From Parelaphostrongylus tenuis (lineage: Eukaryota; Nematoda; Chromadorea; Rhabditida; Metastrongylidae): 64,000 bases of DNA. Position numbers and translations under genes: made by a program. Location of the stretch: assembly GCA_019055375.1 (NCBI GenBank), contig JAHQIW010005342.1, positions 48,162 to 112,161 on the forward strand, given 5' to 3'. Position 1 is the first letter of the stretch, and each line of letters begins with the position of its first letter. This document shows, one piece after another, positions 1 to 12,900 of this stretch. The notes under the pieces were generated by a model. It was not told the DNA's origin, ran no database searches, and saw only the letters and a list, made by a program, of their open reading frames with translations.

Positions 1-3000
1 TTGCAGCAGGAAAATTTTCCCCTTGAAAGAGAGTGTTCTTAAGAAAGTGTATAGCGAAGAGATGAAAAGACGCAATTGTGTTGACCAAACACACAAGCAA
101 ACCTCGGCGTCACATTTAGCAAGCACTTTGCTAGTTTTTGCTTTTTCGTAAGTGCATTGTCATTCTAAATACTATAATATGTTTTGGTAAAAGAATTTCA
201 AAATTAAAGAGAAAATTTAGTAATTTTCCTAGCTCAAAGCAAGCAACTTTATCACATGTCAACATTACACGCTTTTTTTCACATTGCAGTCGCGCTCCAA
301 TAACACAGCGGCGGAACTGCTCTTCAACAGAAAGTGGTCGTTTTCTAGATTCGGGTGCTAAAAATGCAGCACAGAATATCAATGTATCGCACTAAGGTCT
401 CATCTCGAGTTGTTAACCACATAACGGACGGCTATAGAAATCTATGCTCGTGGAGCGAATTCAGCGATTTTCCTTGTTTGATTAAGGTTTTTTTCTTGTT
501 TGGCAAAAATTCTCGAAATTCTTGTATCACTTTAATAGGACAAGATTTTTTTCTACTCGACCATATACCTTTTGTTTGATTTTATGTCTTTTCTGTAGAG
601 AAAAACTCTCGTTTACTATGCAATCGCACTGATTTGACATTTAATCAATTGTATTGCATTGTACAAGGGGATCGTAAGAAAAATCTTTAGTTTTGCTCTT
701 CTCTAGTTTTATACAAGGCCCAAGCGTCATCGTTGTAAATAAAAATTGGATGACAGCTATGATTATATTAAAAATTACTATGAATATGTATTCGAGATTT
801 GTTCTTGGAAACTATCGTGATAACTAAGTTTATATCAACCATTCGTTTATTTCCATCTATTGAGAGTTGACGTACGCGAGTAGAGGTTGAGTACCTATTA
901 ACAGTGGAAGAACTTTAAGCGGTAAGGGACCATCGTGCTCGAATAGAGTCCTTAGAACATCGGTATTATGCAAACTAATGTTCAGAAATATGTCTTCAAA
1001 GACGTATTCTCGGTACTTTTCCCCTATGAGCACCCATACTCAAAATGGTAGTTTTTTATTGTTTTTTGAGGTTTTAGTATTTATTCGACAGCTTGGATAT
1101 TAATAATCTAAAAAGTTTTTTTATTTTTCAGATGGTTATATATTTTGCTGTAAAGGTGGAAATTTACTGGTACTTATATGCTAAATGGCGGCAAATTTTT
1201 ATGTCAATCTCATTTGCTCGACAGGAACTTTTCACAGGAATGTTTGCAGTCATTCAAACGCTTAGATCTCTGGTTACAACTATAAATCGCCGCTTTTCCA
1301 AAGCACCCTTTCATGTTGATGTAGCATAGAGAATAAAATTTCGTTTCTCATTCGCCTTTCGCCTTCACTTTTGTCAAGCGTATAAATCGTTGGAAGCACA
1401 AAAAGCATATCAGCATGTGCACAATTTTCCGTAGAATCAGAATCTGCGTTTCTGTTTGAAGGTGTTGTCGATGTGGTGAAAAGCTTCCTAATTCAATAAC
1501 AATATTTCAAACGCGTTTGGTTGTTCCGTCCCGGCTCCGTTCTCCCTCTCTCTGAGTTGGCTGGTAGGCAAAATTGTCGAAAACATTTATAGCTGTGTAA
1601 GTTGTGAGGGAAAGCCATAGCGACGACTTGATAGCAAGATAATCGCCTGATCTACCGCAAAGCTCGAAAGTAATGCACTGCATTATTCTTACAACTGCGG
1701 CAAACACTGTTATTTTATTAAGGATTTTCCCACCGCATTAACAGAAACTTTAGATAAAAATCCAAGATCCTGATGCAACAGAAAATTCTGTACACGCTGC
1801 TATGCTTTTCGTGCTTCAAGCGATTTACACTCGTGGTAAAATAAAGGCGGAATGTGAATGAGAAGCAGCATTTCTCTCTGGGTGGTACAGCGCCATAAAA
1901 GGGTGAAGTAAAAACGGCAAAGTAGAGCTGCAGCCAGAGATTTAAGTCTTCGAATGACTGCAAATACTCCTATGAAAAGTTCCTGTAGAGCAAATGAGCA
2001 ACTGGCTTTAAAAATTTATTCACGACTAACATATGAGTACCAAATTTTGTTTCACACTTGAACATCTTTCCCTAGACAGAGGTTTTCATTCAGACTTTCT
2101 ATAACCATGCGATAGCACAAATCTTAACAATCTCACGGTAACCATGGTTTATAGAGGGACGTTGTAATGCGTCCTTACAGCTAAAAGATCATTGAGTTTC
2201 ACACTCGGCGCCGTGTCGACTGCGCAGCGCAATTTCCGTGTGACGCACGATGTGCACCAAATGTAAAACTTAATATTCTTTCAGCTATAACGATACACTA
2301 AAAAGTCTTTATCAAATGCTAGGCATATCCCTGAATTTTTGAGATTTGGATATCGACAGGATGTGAAAGTGTGAGAGAAAAGCCATGTCTAGTGAAAAAT
2401 ACTCAGATGATCCATTAATGTTAAAGCCCACAAAAATAAGTCTTGTTATGCTTGCAAGAAAAAAAAATATTTCCGACCTCTCCAAATACTTTCAATGAAA
2501 CCATTTGCAGCCCACTGCGAATGCCCATCAGTATAGGTGCACAGCGATTCATTTGGGATGGGCGCTTAATCGCTTTTTCAACACTTTATTGATCCGTTTT
2601 AGCAGGATTTTTTCACTGCGCAATGCCAGTACTTCTAACATTCAACTCCTTTTTCTGGCTTCTTCTAGAAAGTCGTAGAACACTGGTTGAGCGAGTCTCC
2701 TTGCACTTTTGAAGGTAACCTGGCTATGGCGTTCCATAAGATGCCGTTGATGACTACTGGAGAGAGTTGGGGAGTGGAGATCGGCCCCATACGAGCCGCG
2801 ACAGGACCACAACCACTCCATTACGTCGTTCCTAATAGCTGTTGCCCTAGAACTCACTAATCATTCGATAATGCAAAAAAACCCTTCAACTTCAATACTA
2901 TTTCTGCACTCTATGTACTTCTGTCTAGTATGCTGGCTGCGCGGTGATGTTATGTTTAACCTCTGACCATTCAAGAACATGGAAAACGGTGTTTTAGAAC

Positions 3001-3420
3001 TAATTAATTCTTCAATTTGCTGCCATAGTACTGGTACGACGTCACAAACGAGGGCGTCCTGGCCGAATGGTTGCGATGCTCGTTACGACCCGCGTGGAGC
3101 CGAGCTCCGTCCCTAGCACTCTCCGGCAGTCAGCAAGAACCCTCTATGAACGCCACTGTTAGGCTATCCTCGCAACTGCAAGGAGACATGCCCGATCAGT
3201 ATTCTACATTCTTTACGAATAACACGAAAAACGAATTGAATGCAAGAAGTGCTCGGATCAGCACAATAAAAACTGTGATAAAAATATAAAAACATACAAT
3301 TAGTATAATATTAAGGCATATACAAACATAAAAAATTATGAAAATAAAAACTGAAGAGGTCGTTTAATTAAGTAGATAAGCAAAAATGATGTTCAATCAA
3401 AAATCGTTTCATTTGACCGC
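1..3420. other. AT-rich DNA without a recognisable gene
   Basis: I find only short frames here that lack conserved-looking protein, paired splice sites or repeat hallmarks. A GC-richer patch at about 3,040-3,190 looks like an unplaced repeat remnant, but I cannot assign it. Confidence 0.5.
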
Positions 3421-3475
3421 CTATTGCAGTGTTATGCAATAAACCTAATGATGTAGAGTGGTGTGCAAAAACGCT

Positions 3476-3549
3476 GGCGTCAGCTGGGACTCAAACCCAG
3501 ATTTCACTCTTTCCAGGAGCGCGTGCTGAACCCTTGCATTACCGACGCT
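3476..3549 (-). repeat. tRNA-like sequence of a tRNA-bearing repeat (family D)
   Basis: On the minus strand this ~74-nt stretch has the layout of a tRNA gene. The outer bases GCGTC and GACGC pair as an acceptor stem. An A-box-like segment follows (GGTAATGCAAGGGTTCAGC), then a B-box-like GGGTTTGAGTCCC inside a T-arm hairpin. It is flanked on both sides by inverted copies of GTGTGCAAAA, so it sits at the centre of an inverted repeat rather than alone. Related copies lie at 21,785-21,858, 17,680-17,753 and 41,295-41,363. The repetition and weak anticodon stem favour a mobile tRNA-derived repeat over a functional tRNA. Confidence 0.6.
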
Positions 3550-3651
3550 CGTTTTGCACACCTCTCTTTCTACGCTACAACGCGTTTTCTGTCAATAACA
3601 ATAACAACGATGTCACAAATAGTTATGAATGCTGAGTGGTAAGCAAAGATT

Positions 3652-3723
3652 CGAGCTCAAACGTGAGTTGAACCCGCGTCTCCCATTTAGCTAGGCACGT
3701 GTGCGCTACCCCATCGAGGCCCT
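3652..3723 (-). repeat. Second tRNA-like repeat beside the first
   Basis: The minus strand reads an A-box-like TGGGGTAGCGCACACG and a B-box-like GGGTTCAACTC about 35 nt downstream, closing with a GAGCTC region that partly pairs with the 5' GGGCCTC. It lies about 100 bp from the tRNA-like unit at 3,476-3,549. Stems are imperfect, so I read it as a tRNA-derived repeat head, not a working tRNA. Confidence 0.45.
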
Positions 3724-6068
3724 ACACGACTTCATTTTTGAAATGATCTTCAAAAAGCAATATATATGGTTTGCTCTTCGTTCCATATTTGGTTATGTAT
3801 GCACAGCATCACATGAGCATGCAAAGGAAGCCGTGTGTATCAGAATGAAGAAAATATGCTTACTTGGATGCTAGGACGATGCATCTTCACAGATTGTGCG
3901 GACCTCAGCATATTCCCCATTCATATCTTCTTCTCGCTATTGTCGCCCATGGTGGTGGTTTGACTAGAGCAGGCGGCTGGCTCGAGTTTCTTACTGTGAT
4001 TTGTAGAATGTTGATAGGTGCGAATACGGCCGGTTAGAAAAAAGCGCAAAAATAAGAAAGCAATTTGGTACACTTCTGAAGTGAAAAAAGAATTTTCAAA
4101 CAGAAAGCACATTCCACAGCTTTCACAGCTGTGGTTGAATTCGCTCACTCAAGAGAGCTCGTCATTCTTGAAAAATTTCCTGGTTTTTTTGTCCTAGAAG
4201 ACTTCATTCTGTCTTTCTAAAGATTCTAGATCTGCTGTGGTTAGATATCGCACACGCGAAACCATGATGAGCCCATATGAGCTTCAAACAAACTGTTAAC
4301 TTTTTTGGGTTGAAAGGTAATCATTTAGCTGCTACACATTCTTCAGAAGTTTTTTCGAATCCAAATTTAGTACCACAGTCGACGAGTAACCTAGGAGCTT
4401 AGGGAAAAGCTTTGTTCTGACATATAGGTCCTAAAACGTCATGCGTAATACTCCTTGCTTGCATTATTATATCTTCAACAGGAGATTCGTATGAAAGAGT
4501 ACGTGAGTTAAATTTACAGATCGTCACTTTAGTTCGCTCCGATTTTGACAGCCTAGTTTAGTCTTAAGACTTCAGCAGCATCTCTCTTTTCGTCCTACCC
4601 CACGCTGTTGTAGTGTGGAGTTCGTTCGGGGTGGGGGCAGTTAGGCCCATTATTATTGCCGCTTCTAGTGTTTTTGATACTTATCGTATAGCTTGCTAAG
4701 CTCTAAACGCCGAGGTGGAGTACCCGAGAGTACCTTGCCAGTCTCCTTCAAAGGAGCAGGAGAAGCTTATCGTCAATAAAGATCTTAACCGCCACCCAGG
4801 TACTTCTCAGTCGCATTCTTGCAGGCTTCTGGCCAGTTCGGCTCTCAGAAATGAAGCTCTAAGAAGTCGGCGCTGTAGAAGAGGGAGCTCATTCCCTGAA
4901 ACTGATTACATTCTTGAGAAACACACAGTCGCTTTTGATTCGCGTTTAATTCCGTTATTTACCATCTGGAGCAGGCGTCACGTGCCCTTGTGATCAGCCG
5001 GACTCCGAATTAAAGAATCATGAAGAAAACAAAAGAAGTAAATACTAATTTGGAATGCAAATTGCTTCTATCAACTTCAAGACATTAGCTTCCCTCGAGA
5101 GACTTAGAAAAAAATCCTCTAATGACAACCCTGAAAAAGACAAGGTACTATTTAGCATGCCATTTATCTCTAGCGAAATAATCATATATATTTTGGAAAA
5201 AAATTCACCATCCTCGCGATTCTAGCAACAGAGAGAGATGAAATGCTCATTGGCACCTAATGAATTCATACGACTTTCAGTTAGAAGCTAGGTGGAAAGT
5301 GGTAGATGATGCACCTCTTTTAGCTTTTGTCCTTGTCGCCGTTGTATATTCGTGAAAACAGATGCGTCTACAATACGGAGCACTGAACAAATTTCAGTCA
5401 ATCGCAAAGACCTTCCTGCTCCGCGAGGGCTTGATGCCAGAGTGATGGTGATTTCCTGATTTTAATTCACTTTTTCCTTCCCAGCGGCAAAAAATGTAAG
5501 CCTTTTCCTGAGTTTAGAAAGTTTCGAGAAGAATTAGAACTTTTGCAGTACAAAGCAGTTCCACAAATAAGATCTCACCCAGACTGATTCTCTAGACTAC
5601 TAGGAGATGTGAGGAAGGTGATATGAATAAATAAGAAAGAAAACTTGAAGGAAAAGATTGCTATTCCTGAAATTCATTAGCACAGAAGCAGAAATGTTGC
5701 TGATTACCCAAAAACTGCAGTAAAAAGAATGTACGACAGAATCGAGCCGAAAGGTAAAATGAGCAATATATAGCTTGTATGCTGTGAACGTGCTAATATA
5801 ATGTGAGCAGTACTTTATATATCACTCATAGGCGGCCGAGACTGCTTCAAAATTCAGACTTTGATATTCTCCAGGCACCAACTTTTTTCTTTTGTTCTAC
5901 CAGCAGAAAGGTTTCATTTATATACTAAACGAAAGATTTATGATATTGCAAAGAGTTTTAAACAGTATTTGTTTGCACAAGTAAGATGTTCAAACTCTTC
6001 TTAGCAGGCAAGCATTTTACCATTACTGACTGTGTTATATACTAACATACGAGTGACTAAAAAATTCT
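3724..6068. other. No gene recognised
   Basis: Several open frames of 70-90 codons occur (for example 4,715-4,993 plus, GTG start), but none shows a family motif or splice-bounded structure. A GC-richer patch around 4,600-4,990 may be an old repeat. Confidence 0.45.
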
Positions 6069-6155
6069 AGATATTTGATCGACCACTCTCTTACGGACCT
6101 GCTCAAAATGATCTCATCTGATAAGGATCTGACATGTTTTGAGCCGATAGGTCTA

Positions 6156-6203
6156 GTGCTATATATTCGCCTATTTCGTCCTATTGGGACTCATCAGTAG
6201 CAC
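6156..6203 (-). ncRNA. Hammerhead ribozyme motif (family A), stem III damaged
   Basis: The minus strand reads GTGCTA, the core CTGATGA, a GTCC/GGAC stem II with loop CAATA, GAAA, then a stem-III region ending TATA and the closing TAGCAC. Stem I is a perfect 6 bp and every core base is present. Stem III is ATAGGCGAATAT instead of the palindromic ATAGGCGCCTAT, so it would pair poorly. Confidence 0.75.
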
Positions 6204-6470
6204 CCTCCATCGGTTCCGCCGATCTCTTGAGGTTAAATAATTTTATCGACTCAACATGTCATATCCTTATCAGATCAGATCATTTTGAGCGGGTCTATAA
6301 AAGATCGGTCGATAGTAGAGGTGTGTTCCATTATGAAAGCCGTAAGTTCTACTGCCGGTCACCACAACATCAGGTAATACCATCATCCGACTTGGGGTGA
6401 TTAATTTCTACTTGGCGTCTATTCCTTTAGAGAATTATTTAACCTCAACGGATCGACGGACCGAGGAAGG

Positions 6471-6518
6471 GTGCTATTGATGAGTCCCAATAGGACAACA
6501 TAGGTGCCTATATAGCAC
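6471..6518 (+). ncRNA. Degenerate hammerhead motif (family A)
   Basis: Stem I (GTGCTA/TAGCAC), stem II (GTCC/GGAC) and a near-palindromic stem III remain. The core reads TTGATGA for CTGATGA and AACA replaces GAAA, so catalysis is not expected. Confidence 0.7.
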
Positions 6519-6612
6519 TAGACCCGTGGCTCAAAACATGTCATATCCTTATCAGATTACATCAATATTTTCTTGAGAGGACATTTGATAGAAGAGTTAT
6601 TGTACCACATAG

Positions 6613-7267
6613 TTGGAAAAATGTCACCCTTTGTAAAATGTGAAGACTTATTTTGGCGATTTACTTTTTCAATTTCAAAGTAAATACTGAAAAACGTTGC
6701 AGGCTTGTTGGAATTTGTACGACTCGATAAAATAAATCAAGCAGTGCATGAAGCTACATGAGTTATTGATGCCTAAAATATATTAGTGAATGGTTTAATA
6801 TACATGTTATAGACATTTCTTGATATTCTATTAGTTTATTTTAATCTTCCCCTTTCATCTCAGATAATATTTCGTAGCTGTTCTCTTTTTAGTTCAGCTT
6901 TCACATAGCTTTCCCTCAAGCTTGTAATGAAATCACTTTTCATATGCATTGAATACACCAGCGAATATTTATTCCAGTTTCGATAATCAAATGGTCCTTG
7001 AAAGAGTACGATTTATGCGAGAGCTGGCAGATGAACTACCACTGTTAATTCAACAGAGAGCACTTCATTAGGATGTTGATATCTCGTAACAAAAATGAAC
7101 CATACATTCTAATATCGAATGTGTTCAGTATCAGCTAGTTACGTGCATTCTCAAGGAAACGTCAAATAATTTGTTGATCATAAACAGAGCAGTGTTCAAC
7201 ACATAAAGCTTGGCTCATTCATCATTGCAAACCGTCAGCAATCGGCAGGTGCGTTGTTTGCTGTTAT
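6613..7267. other. No gene recognised
   Basis: This is AT-rich sequence between the foldback repeat and the left edge of the segmental duplication. I see no frame, repeat or splice-bounded exon that I can support. Confidence 0.5.
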
Positions 7268-7488
7268 ATAAGTGACGGATTCTGCACATACAGTTTTGGT
7301 AGTGTGGTTGCTGGTGAAGAGGCGATTGATACATGAAACAGATAAGTTAGACAGATGACGATATTTCCTCGCACACTACTTTTTTTGAACAAAACAAGTA
7401 CTACACCAATGACTTCCATTTAGAAGACTTTTTTTCAATAGATCTTTACAAGGACCTGAGTCGAATATTTATCGATGAAATATCGTAC

Positions 7489-7554
7489 CTCGATTATGGC
7501 ATCCACCAGAGCAGTTATTTCAGGGTCCTTCAGAATCTGTCGACGACGGGACAT
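7489..7554 (-). CDS. Probable first coding exon of a minus-strand gene, otherwise lost
   Basis: Read on the minus strand, an ATG opens a 22-codon frame beginning MSRRRQILKDP. It ends GAG just before GTACGA, a plausible splice donor. The equivalent in copy 2 (31,881-31,953) has the same donor region but a 7-nt insertion after the ATG that shifts the frame. The next exon would lie below 7,268, outside the duplicated block, and I could not find it. The protein is not recognised. Conservation of frame and donor between diverged copies is the main support. Confidence 0.4.
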
Positions 7555-8204
7555 TGTTCACCATTAATTGTTACAAAATGTGTTTATTCTATAATGAGAT
7601 GGCCGTTAACAGAGCATATCTCACAACAAATCTTCAGCTACACTCTAGACACCTGAAGTGCGCTTTAGATAGTGTGTATGAACACGATACTTATGGCGCA
7701 TCAAAACCACTTCTCAAGCGTATAAAACTCATTTTGGGTATTTCACCTATCATCCAAGCTGAGTGACACAAAGGCGTTCAACAACTGTTCGTCCAGTTTG
7801 CACTGCTTACTGATTGCTAAATGCTGCGCTATATAAAATGTTGTCTATATAGCGCTCGTTATTGCCTAAGATGAACTACCGGAAAAATCTTATTCACTGA
7901 ACTAATTGTCACAAGTACACTCATCTATTATCGCAGTGTTTGTCATATTCTGCAAGTACATTATAGAACTGAAGCAAATCTAGTGTTCCTCCTGCATTGA
8001 TTAAGAAAATTGCTGCTGAGACTCAAGCATCATCATCAGATGTGGCGAAAGTATAAGTGTTCACGAACAACGGCTGCTACAATCAGTGCAGTTTTGGTGA
8101 GCTCAAGTGCTAACTGTGTGGGGAAAACCAAATGATTGCTTTAGCGATTCGGAACATTTGCTATTTTGGTTGTCATCTGTCTACAAAATCAGCTGATACA
8201 CCAT

Positions 8205-8945
8205 ATAATCAACAATGATCAATTATATCAATCATGTGCTGACCAGAAATGAATGCTCTCTTCCCAGAAAGAATGAGGATGTCTGCTTCTTGTCGAGTGC
8301 TCAGAGCAGCATACCCTGTCGGTTTCAGAAAACCGTGAGCACACTCTACCAAACATGGAAATTGGGCTGACTGAGCAGGCGAGTCTTTGCCACGAAGCAG
8401 CATTATGCGCAGCGCGTGTTGTTTTCATATTAGACCCAGAACTCATGTCTACTAATAATCGACTCAAAGAAGTCTTGATTTACGGCCGTAGAAGAGAATC
8501 TTTGCAGATGGTTACGCCTGCAAAGCAGTCGTTGTCGGTGAATGCATGAGATTCCCTTTACGATAACATTTTAGCTAGCCCATCCCCATCTAGACATGTA
8601 ACCATGGTGCCAGGGCAGTATCCAGACGCCTGGCTAAAGATACTTGAACACTCTCCAACATGCTGCAACCTTTTGACAATAATTCGCTTAGACTAGGAAA
8701 AAATTAATAAAGATCTAGTGCAAGAAAGGCCTATGTGAAAGGCTCTCCAGACTTTTTTCCAAAAATCTCCACTCGCTGAATTGTTCTAGACGGCCACTGC
8801 ACGTATTTACAGCACTCAAAGTGGAAGAAATCCCATTAAAGCAGCGCCACAAGCAAATTACTGAGTCTAGACGCATTGGCAAATTTATGATTTGGAGCAG
8901 GTCCACACAATCGGTAGACAATGATTGTTTCCAGGCCGAGTTCAT
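8205..8945 (-). pseudogene. Mariner-like transposase remnant (duplication copy 1)
   Basis: Minus-strand frames, broken by several frameshifts and stops, match the outline of a mariner (IS630/Tc1 superfamily, DDE/D) transposase, which cuts and pastes DNA at TA sites. An N-terminal piece near 8,730-8,800 resembles the helix-turn-helix exit 'QF-SGDF'. Further on is the block around the first catalytic Asp, here weathered to GHEFW; copy 2 has the clearer TKDEFW followed by WVYYENNTR. Downstream catalytic blocks are not recognisable. The same fossil is in copy 2 at 32,563-33,320, so it inserted before the duplication. It is inside the intronic or 5' region of the coiled-coil gene and on the opposite strand. 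Confidence 0.6.
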
Positions 8946-10344
8946 AGATCAGACTTAGGTCAAGTTCTCTATTTAGTTGATAAATTTTAGAAATGTGTAA
9001 GCAAGTTGGCCCCTAAAATGCTCACATTCTGCTGCTGATTTTACAGCAGAACTTTTGATGACGGTTAAGTAGTCATCATGAAGTTTGTTATCAGCAATCC
9101 CATCTCTTTCAGCATATAACTCATCTCGAAATGGTAAACAAGACTACGCAAGAGATGGAGCTTTACAAAGCTTCTGTTCTCCGCCGCGAGGTCGAAGAGC
9201 TGAAAACAATGCTCATGCAAGATATGGAGCTCAATAGAGCCAGTAATAAACTGGTCACGGTGGAAAAAGAAGCGTGTAGAAGCCAATGAACTAGTGAGTT
9301 CTAGAACTTATTCCGCGATGAAGTTCAGATAATTCGGTAGAAGCAAGAGCGATTAGCTAGGTAATAAGCAAAACTACCACAGAATGACACAATTATGTTG
9401 CAAAACTATATCCCCGACCATCTCAGATTATATTCGCAAGTTGATGGCAGTTTGAAAATTCAATTTTAGGACGCATAGCCGAACTTCACGAATATGAGAA
9501 TAAAACCGTGGCCGGCTATGAATTTACGGTCGAAGTTCTAAACGAAAGGCTTAGAACGGAAAGAGCCAATTCAAATAAGTTTTAACATTTTCTTTTACAT
9601 AATCCGTCATCTTTAACTTACCCTTAGACTGGGAAAAAAGTGTTGCCATAGTCCATGGAAAGCGAAACGAGTCGTATAAGACGGAGGCGCTTCAGTTGTA
9701 AAATTTCCCTCTTATTTGACTTCAAGAGAAAACCCGACTAAGAGCTATGATTTGTTTGTCGATAAAATTGAAAACTGTGCCAAATTAGTACTAATTTCTA
9801 AATCTAAAGTTCATAGCACAACTCCCCTATCACTAAAAATTTTTCGAAACGAGAAGGGAATTGAAACACAATTTTAGTGTGACTTACAACTTAGTTTGTT
9901 ATGAATGTCAGCTGTAAAAGATTTTGTTGGTGTACATCCATCGGCATAGGCGAAAAAAGTTGTCGGAAGCAATTCAAAAAACATTCTAGCGTGAAGAGAG
10001 ACCGTTGTGATTATTGCGGCATTAATGCACCACTTTCCTACTTGATGAACAAAGACGGAATTATTACAACATTCGGGAATTACACCAACTAAAAGAAGAA
10101 AAGTTTACTACTAGTCTTCTTCTTTTCACAACCCTTCGATTGAACTTAAAATTTTACACTGTTTAGAAGCCCCTGAAATTCTAGCTTTTAGAGGTGGAGC
10201 GGCGAATGGAAACAGGTTCAGACATAGCTACAGGCCATGATCATATCATCAAGAGCCTTGGATTAGAAGGCACATTCTACATGTACTTTAGGCAAGACAC
10301 GTGACCGCATACATTCAATCCCAGGTGAGTAGGAAACATCGTGC

Positions 10345-11420
10345 ACAATTATCCAACCTAAAACGGTGGCATAAGGAATTTTTGTACTCATCGTCCATTA
10401 CGCTAAGCATTTCTACTAGCTTTTTACAGAGGCTATCTTTTTAAGCATGTCAAGGATCTAAGACGAGGCACAACCAGTTGAGTAAGCAGGATTTCAGCAA
10501 ATTTGCAGCAAACCGTGTCGCAGGTCATTGAACTGTTGTGGACTACTGTCCTTCTAATCCTTATTGGCTATGAGATTGACAGCGTCAAGGGGAATGCAAT
10601 AATTATCAGCGTTGCTCGACTATGGTGTAGACTAGGTCTGTACACCAAATTCAGCTAAATTGCAGTTCAAAAATATGGCTTTTCCATTGGCTCTTCGCCA
10701 CATCACGAAGCACTATGCTACCAAAACATCCACTCCTTCACTGGAGTAAGTGATGTAAAGTCACCTGCTTGAGACAACGGGCATACCCGCTGAAAAAATG
10801 TTCTTATCATACCTTCGCTTAGCGAATCAAATTATTATTTCTTCCAAGAAAACCCAGTGATGCTGTGACGACGCTCTGTAAGCACAATAAAGCTAAAGGA
10901 AAAATTGTACCACTCATAAACCCAACGAAGACCCAGTCCAAGAAGATACCATGGTGTACAGTTGAACATGTTAAACTGATGGCTCGCTAGTCACTGAACC
11001 CACTACGCACTTGCTTCTTGTATGAACAATGTGTATACAGAATAGCATAAATAAAGAATTAGATACAAGAAGATATGCAGCATGGTTCTCCAAGTTTTTA
11101 AGTAAGCCACACTCTATGTAGCATACTTCAAACTCCGTGCTCGTCTTTCCGAATTAACAGCACTCTCAGTGCTCTTTTGAACTGCAGAAACCTGGGTTGA
11201 TACTTCAATCGCGTTGCAAATTTTGGGCACAACATGCAGGGCACTAAAACAACGTCTTTTTGGAGCTCGATCGGCCCTCACAGCGTCTTGCCGGCTTGTG
11301 CTCGTTTGACATTGAAAGAGCCACTTTGATATCCAAAGACTATTCTGTCTTGGAGATCCGACAACAGAAGCATTGATGGACTGGTCACATCATGAGAAAA
11401 TTGATCACATTATGGGAAGA
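10345..11420 (+). pseudogene. RTE-type LINE reverse transcriptase remnant (copy 1, plus strand)
   Basis: Frames interrupted by stops and shifts follow the order of an RTE reverse transcriptase. At 10,410-10,500 lies the 'SRILDEAQP-EQAGF' palm block. At 10,530-10,640 lies QVIELLWTTVLLILIGYEID, corresponding to the first catalytic Asp region (YEKAFDSV-type). Near 10,830 is the degraded F/YADD block (LANQIII), followed by a KTQ...WC motif at about 10,940-10,970. At 11,190-11,330 are C-terminal motifs (AETW, SQRLAG). Known role of the family: target-primed reverse transcription. This copy is dead. The counterpart 34,790-35,430 lacks the middle third. Confidence 0.7.
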
Positions 11421-12450
11421 ATAGATGATAGGTCGGGGAAAAAAACAGTGAGGTCGACATCATGAGAATACAGACTGCCTCATGGAAGACGCACAGGCGG
11501 TGGTTTGACGTGTTTGTAACTATAGTCATTCATCTTCAGTCGCGATGAAAGCGAGTTTGGAATGACGGAGTAAATCTCTCATAAACCACATTGCTCGAAT
11601 CGGGCCACCACCATGGAGAACAATTGTACGAGAGGAAAATTAGGGCAGCTATGCTGGGGTTCGCGCTACTAGAGAAGACGCAGGATCCAAGAATTTAAGT
11701 ATGTAGCGCGTCCTCAGATCTACTGCGTGCATCTTAAAAGTTCCTACATACTCGAATTCTTTCTCACTCATCCTTGATGAACATTGCGCGTTGCCTTGGC
11801 TCTTGATTGGAGATTTCGTCATTCATCTGAATGCCGTAGGAAGTTCGTCTAGCTCATTCTTTATGCGTTTACGGGAATAACCGAGTAGGATGTACCCATA
11901 TGCTCATAAGGAAGAGCTATGCGGATGTAGACGAACTTCGCATCCTGATAGCAAAAATCAAAGTCCACTAAGTTATCACGCACTTCGTTCATGTTATTAG
12001 CACATATATCGGTCGTCTATTGTGATGGCATGTTTTAGGTGCTTAGGTGAATCACCGCCTTTTGATTTTGAGGTGTTCTCGCTTGCAGAACTGCTTGAAA
12101 AAAGGATCCAACAAACCTAAGAACCGCAGGTCTGTCTGCCACCTCATGGTTTGTAGGTATTCTGCTGGTATTCTGCTATCCTTCTGACTCTTTTATACTT
12201 TACAGTCAAAACAGCTAGTGATCGAGCGACAAGCTAGTGAATCAGCCGAAAAATGCTGTATGGAATTGCAGCAAGTCTTCACTGCCTTCAAATATGTTGC
12301 CTCTCTCGTTTCATTTTCACAAGGCGAGGCCTGCGCAGAAGAGGTCAGTTCTGTATCATTATATTTTTCGTTATTGCAGCAGTGTGGAAGATGTCATGCA
12401 TTCCAGTGGCCATCATAGTGAGCTAATAAGATTAGAAATTTTCATAGCTT

Positions 12451-12900
12451 TAGCATATAAGCTTCCAAAGCCGACTGTCTATTAATCTCGGCATGCTTCA
12501 ATATAATTTCCGATTTTCTTCTTAAAACCATGCACGAGGTGTTACATTAAACTTTATTTGACAACTGACATTCGACAGTTCGCGTTCTTCAGAGCCTGGA
12601 AAGGTCAAATTATCCGCAATCCAGTCAGTGAAACACCTCCATTACGTCTTTAGAAAGAAATCCTCAAACCCAGATGCTTTCGCATAAAGCACAAAATCAA
12701 CTCTCAACGTGCTTACCGCTTTTTATTTGTGTTCCACTGGATGACTCAAGTGAAGATCACCGAAAGGAGATCACATAGGCTTGTAATGCCCTTTACCCCT
12801 TAATAATAGTCTTATACACTGACTCATATCACGAGTGATAGCAGGACATTCCGCCCTGCAGTTTATAGTTGGATTGGTGATAGCATATATATAGCATATA
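12451..12900. mobile_element. Family C insertion with 9-bp target-site duplication
   Basis: The element (12,460-12,891) is flanked by perfect TAGCATATA direct repeats at 12,451-12,459 and 12,892-12,900. Duplication copy 2 has a single TAGCATA at 36,554-36,560 with the flanks joined, so it preserves the empty site. The element shares 'GACTGTCTATTAATCTCGGC' with 23,735 and, inverted, the GTTCCACTGNNTGACTCAAGTG tract with 30.53 kb. No coding capacity is seen. The insertion therefore postdates the segmental duplication, or was lost exactly from copy 2, which is less likely. Confidence 0.85.
12561..12598 (-). ncRNA. Degenerate hammerhead motif (family C)
   Basis: The minus strand has CTGAAGA, fitting CTGANGA, and a downstream GTC/AGTTGTC resembling the cleavage site and stem I, but the GAAA box reads GAAT and stem II does not close. 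It lies where intact family C copies carry the ribozyme. Confidence 0.45.

Larger units (their letters stand above)
6069..6612. repeat. Foldback repeat, family A (hammerhead-bearing)
   Basis: The left part (about 6,069-6,234) is a truncated forward copy of the ~282-bp family A unit seen at 51.5-52.6 kb. It is followed by an inverted copy running to about 6,600. Shared landmarks are CTGATAAGGATNTGACATG, TTTTGAGCC, TAGTGCTATATA and CTCATCAGTAGCACC, each present in both orientations. The transcript could fold into a long imperfect hairpin. Each half carries a hammerhead-like core on its own sense strand. The left half has drifted from the array copies, so this is an older insertion. Confidence 0.8.

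Noticed and set aside
3050..3130. tRNA-like start TGGCCGAATGGTTGCGATGC
   Set aside because: No B-box or T-arm follows at the right distance.
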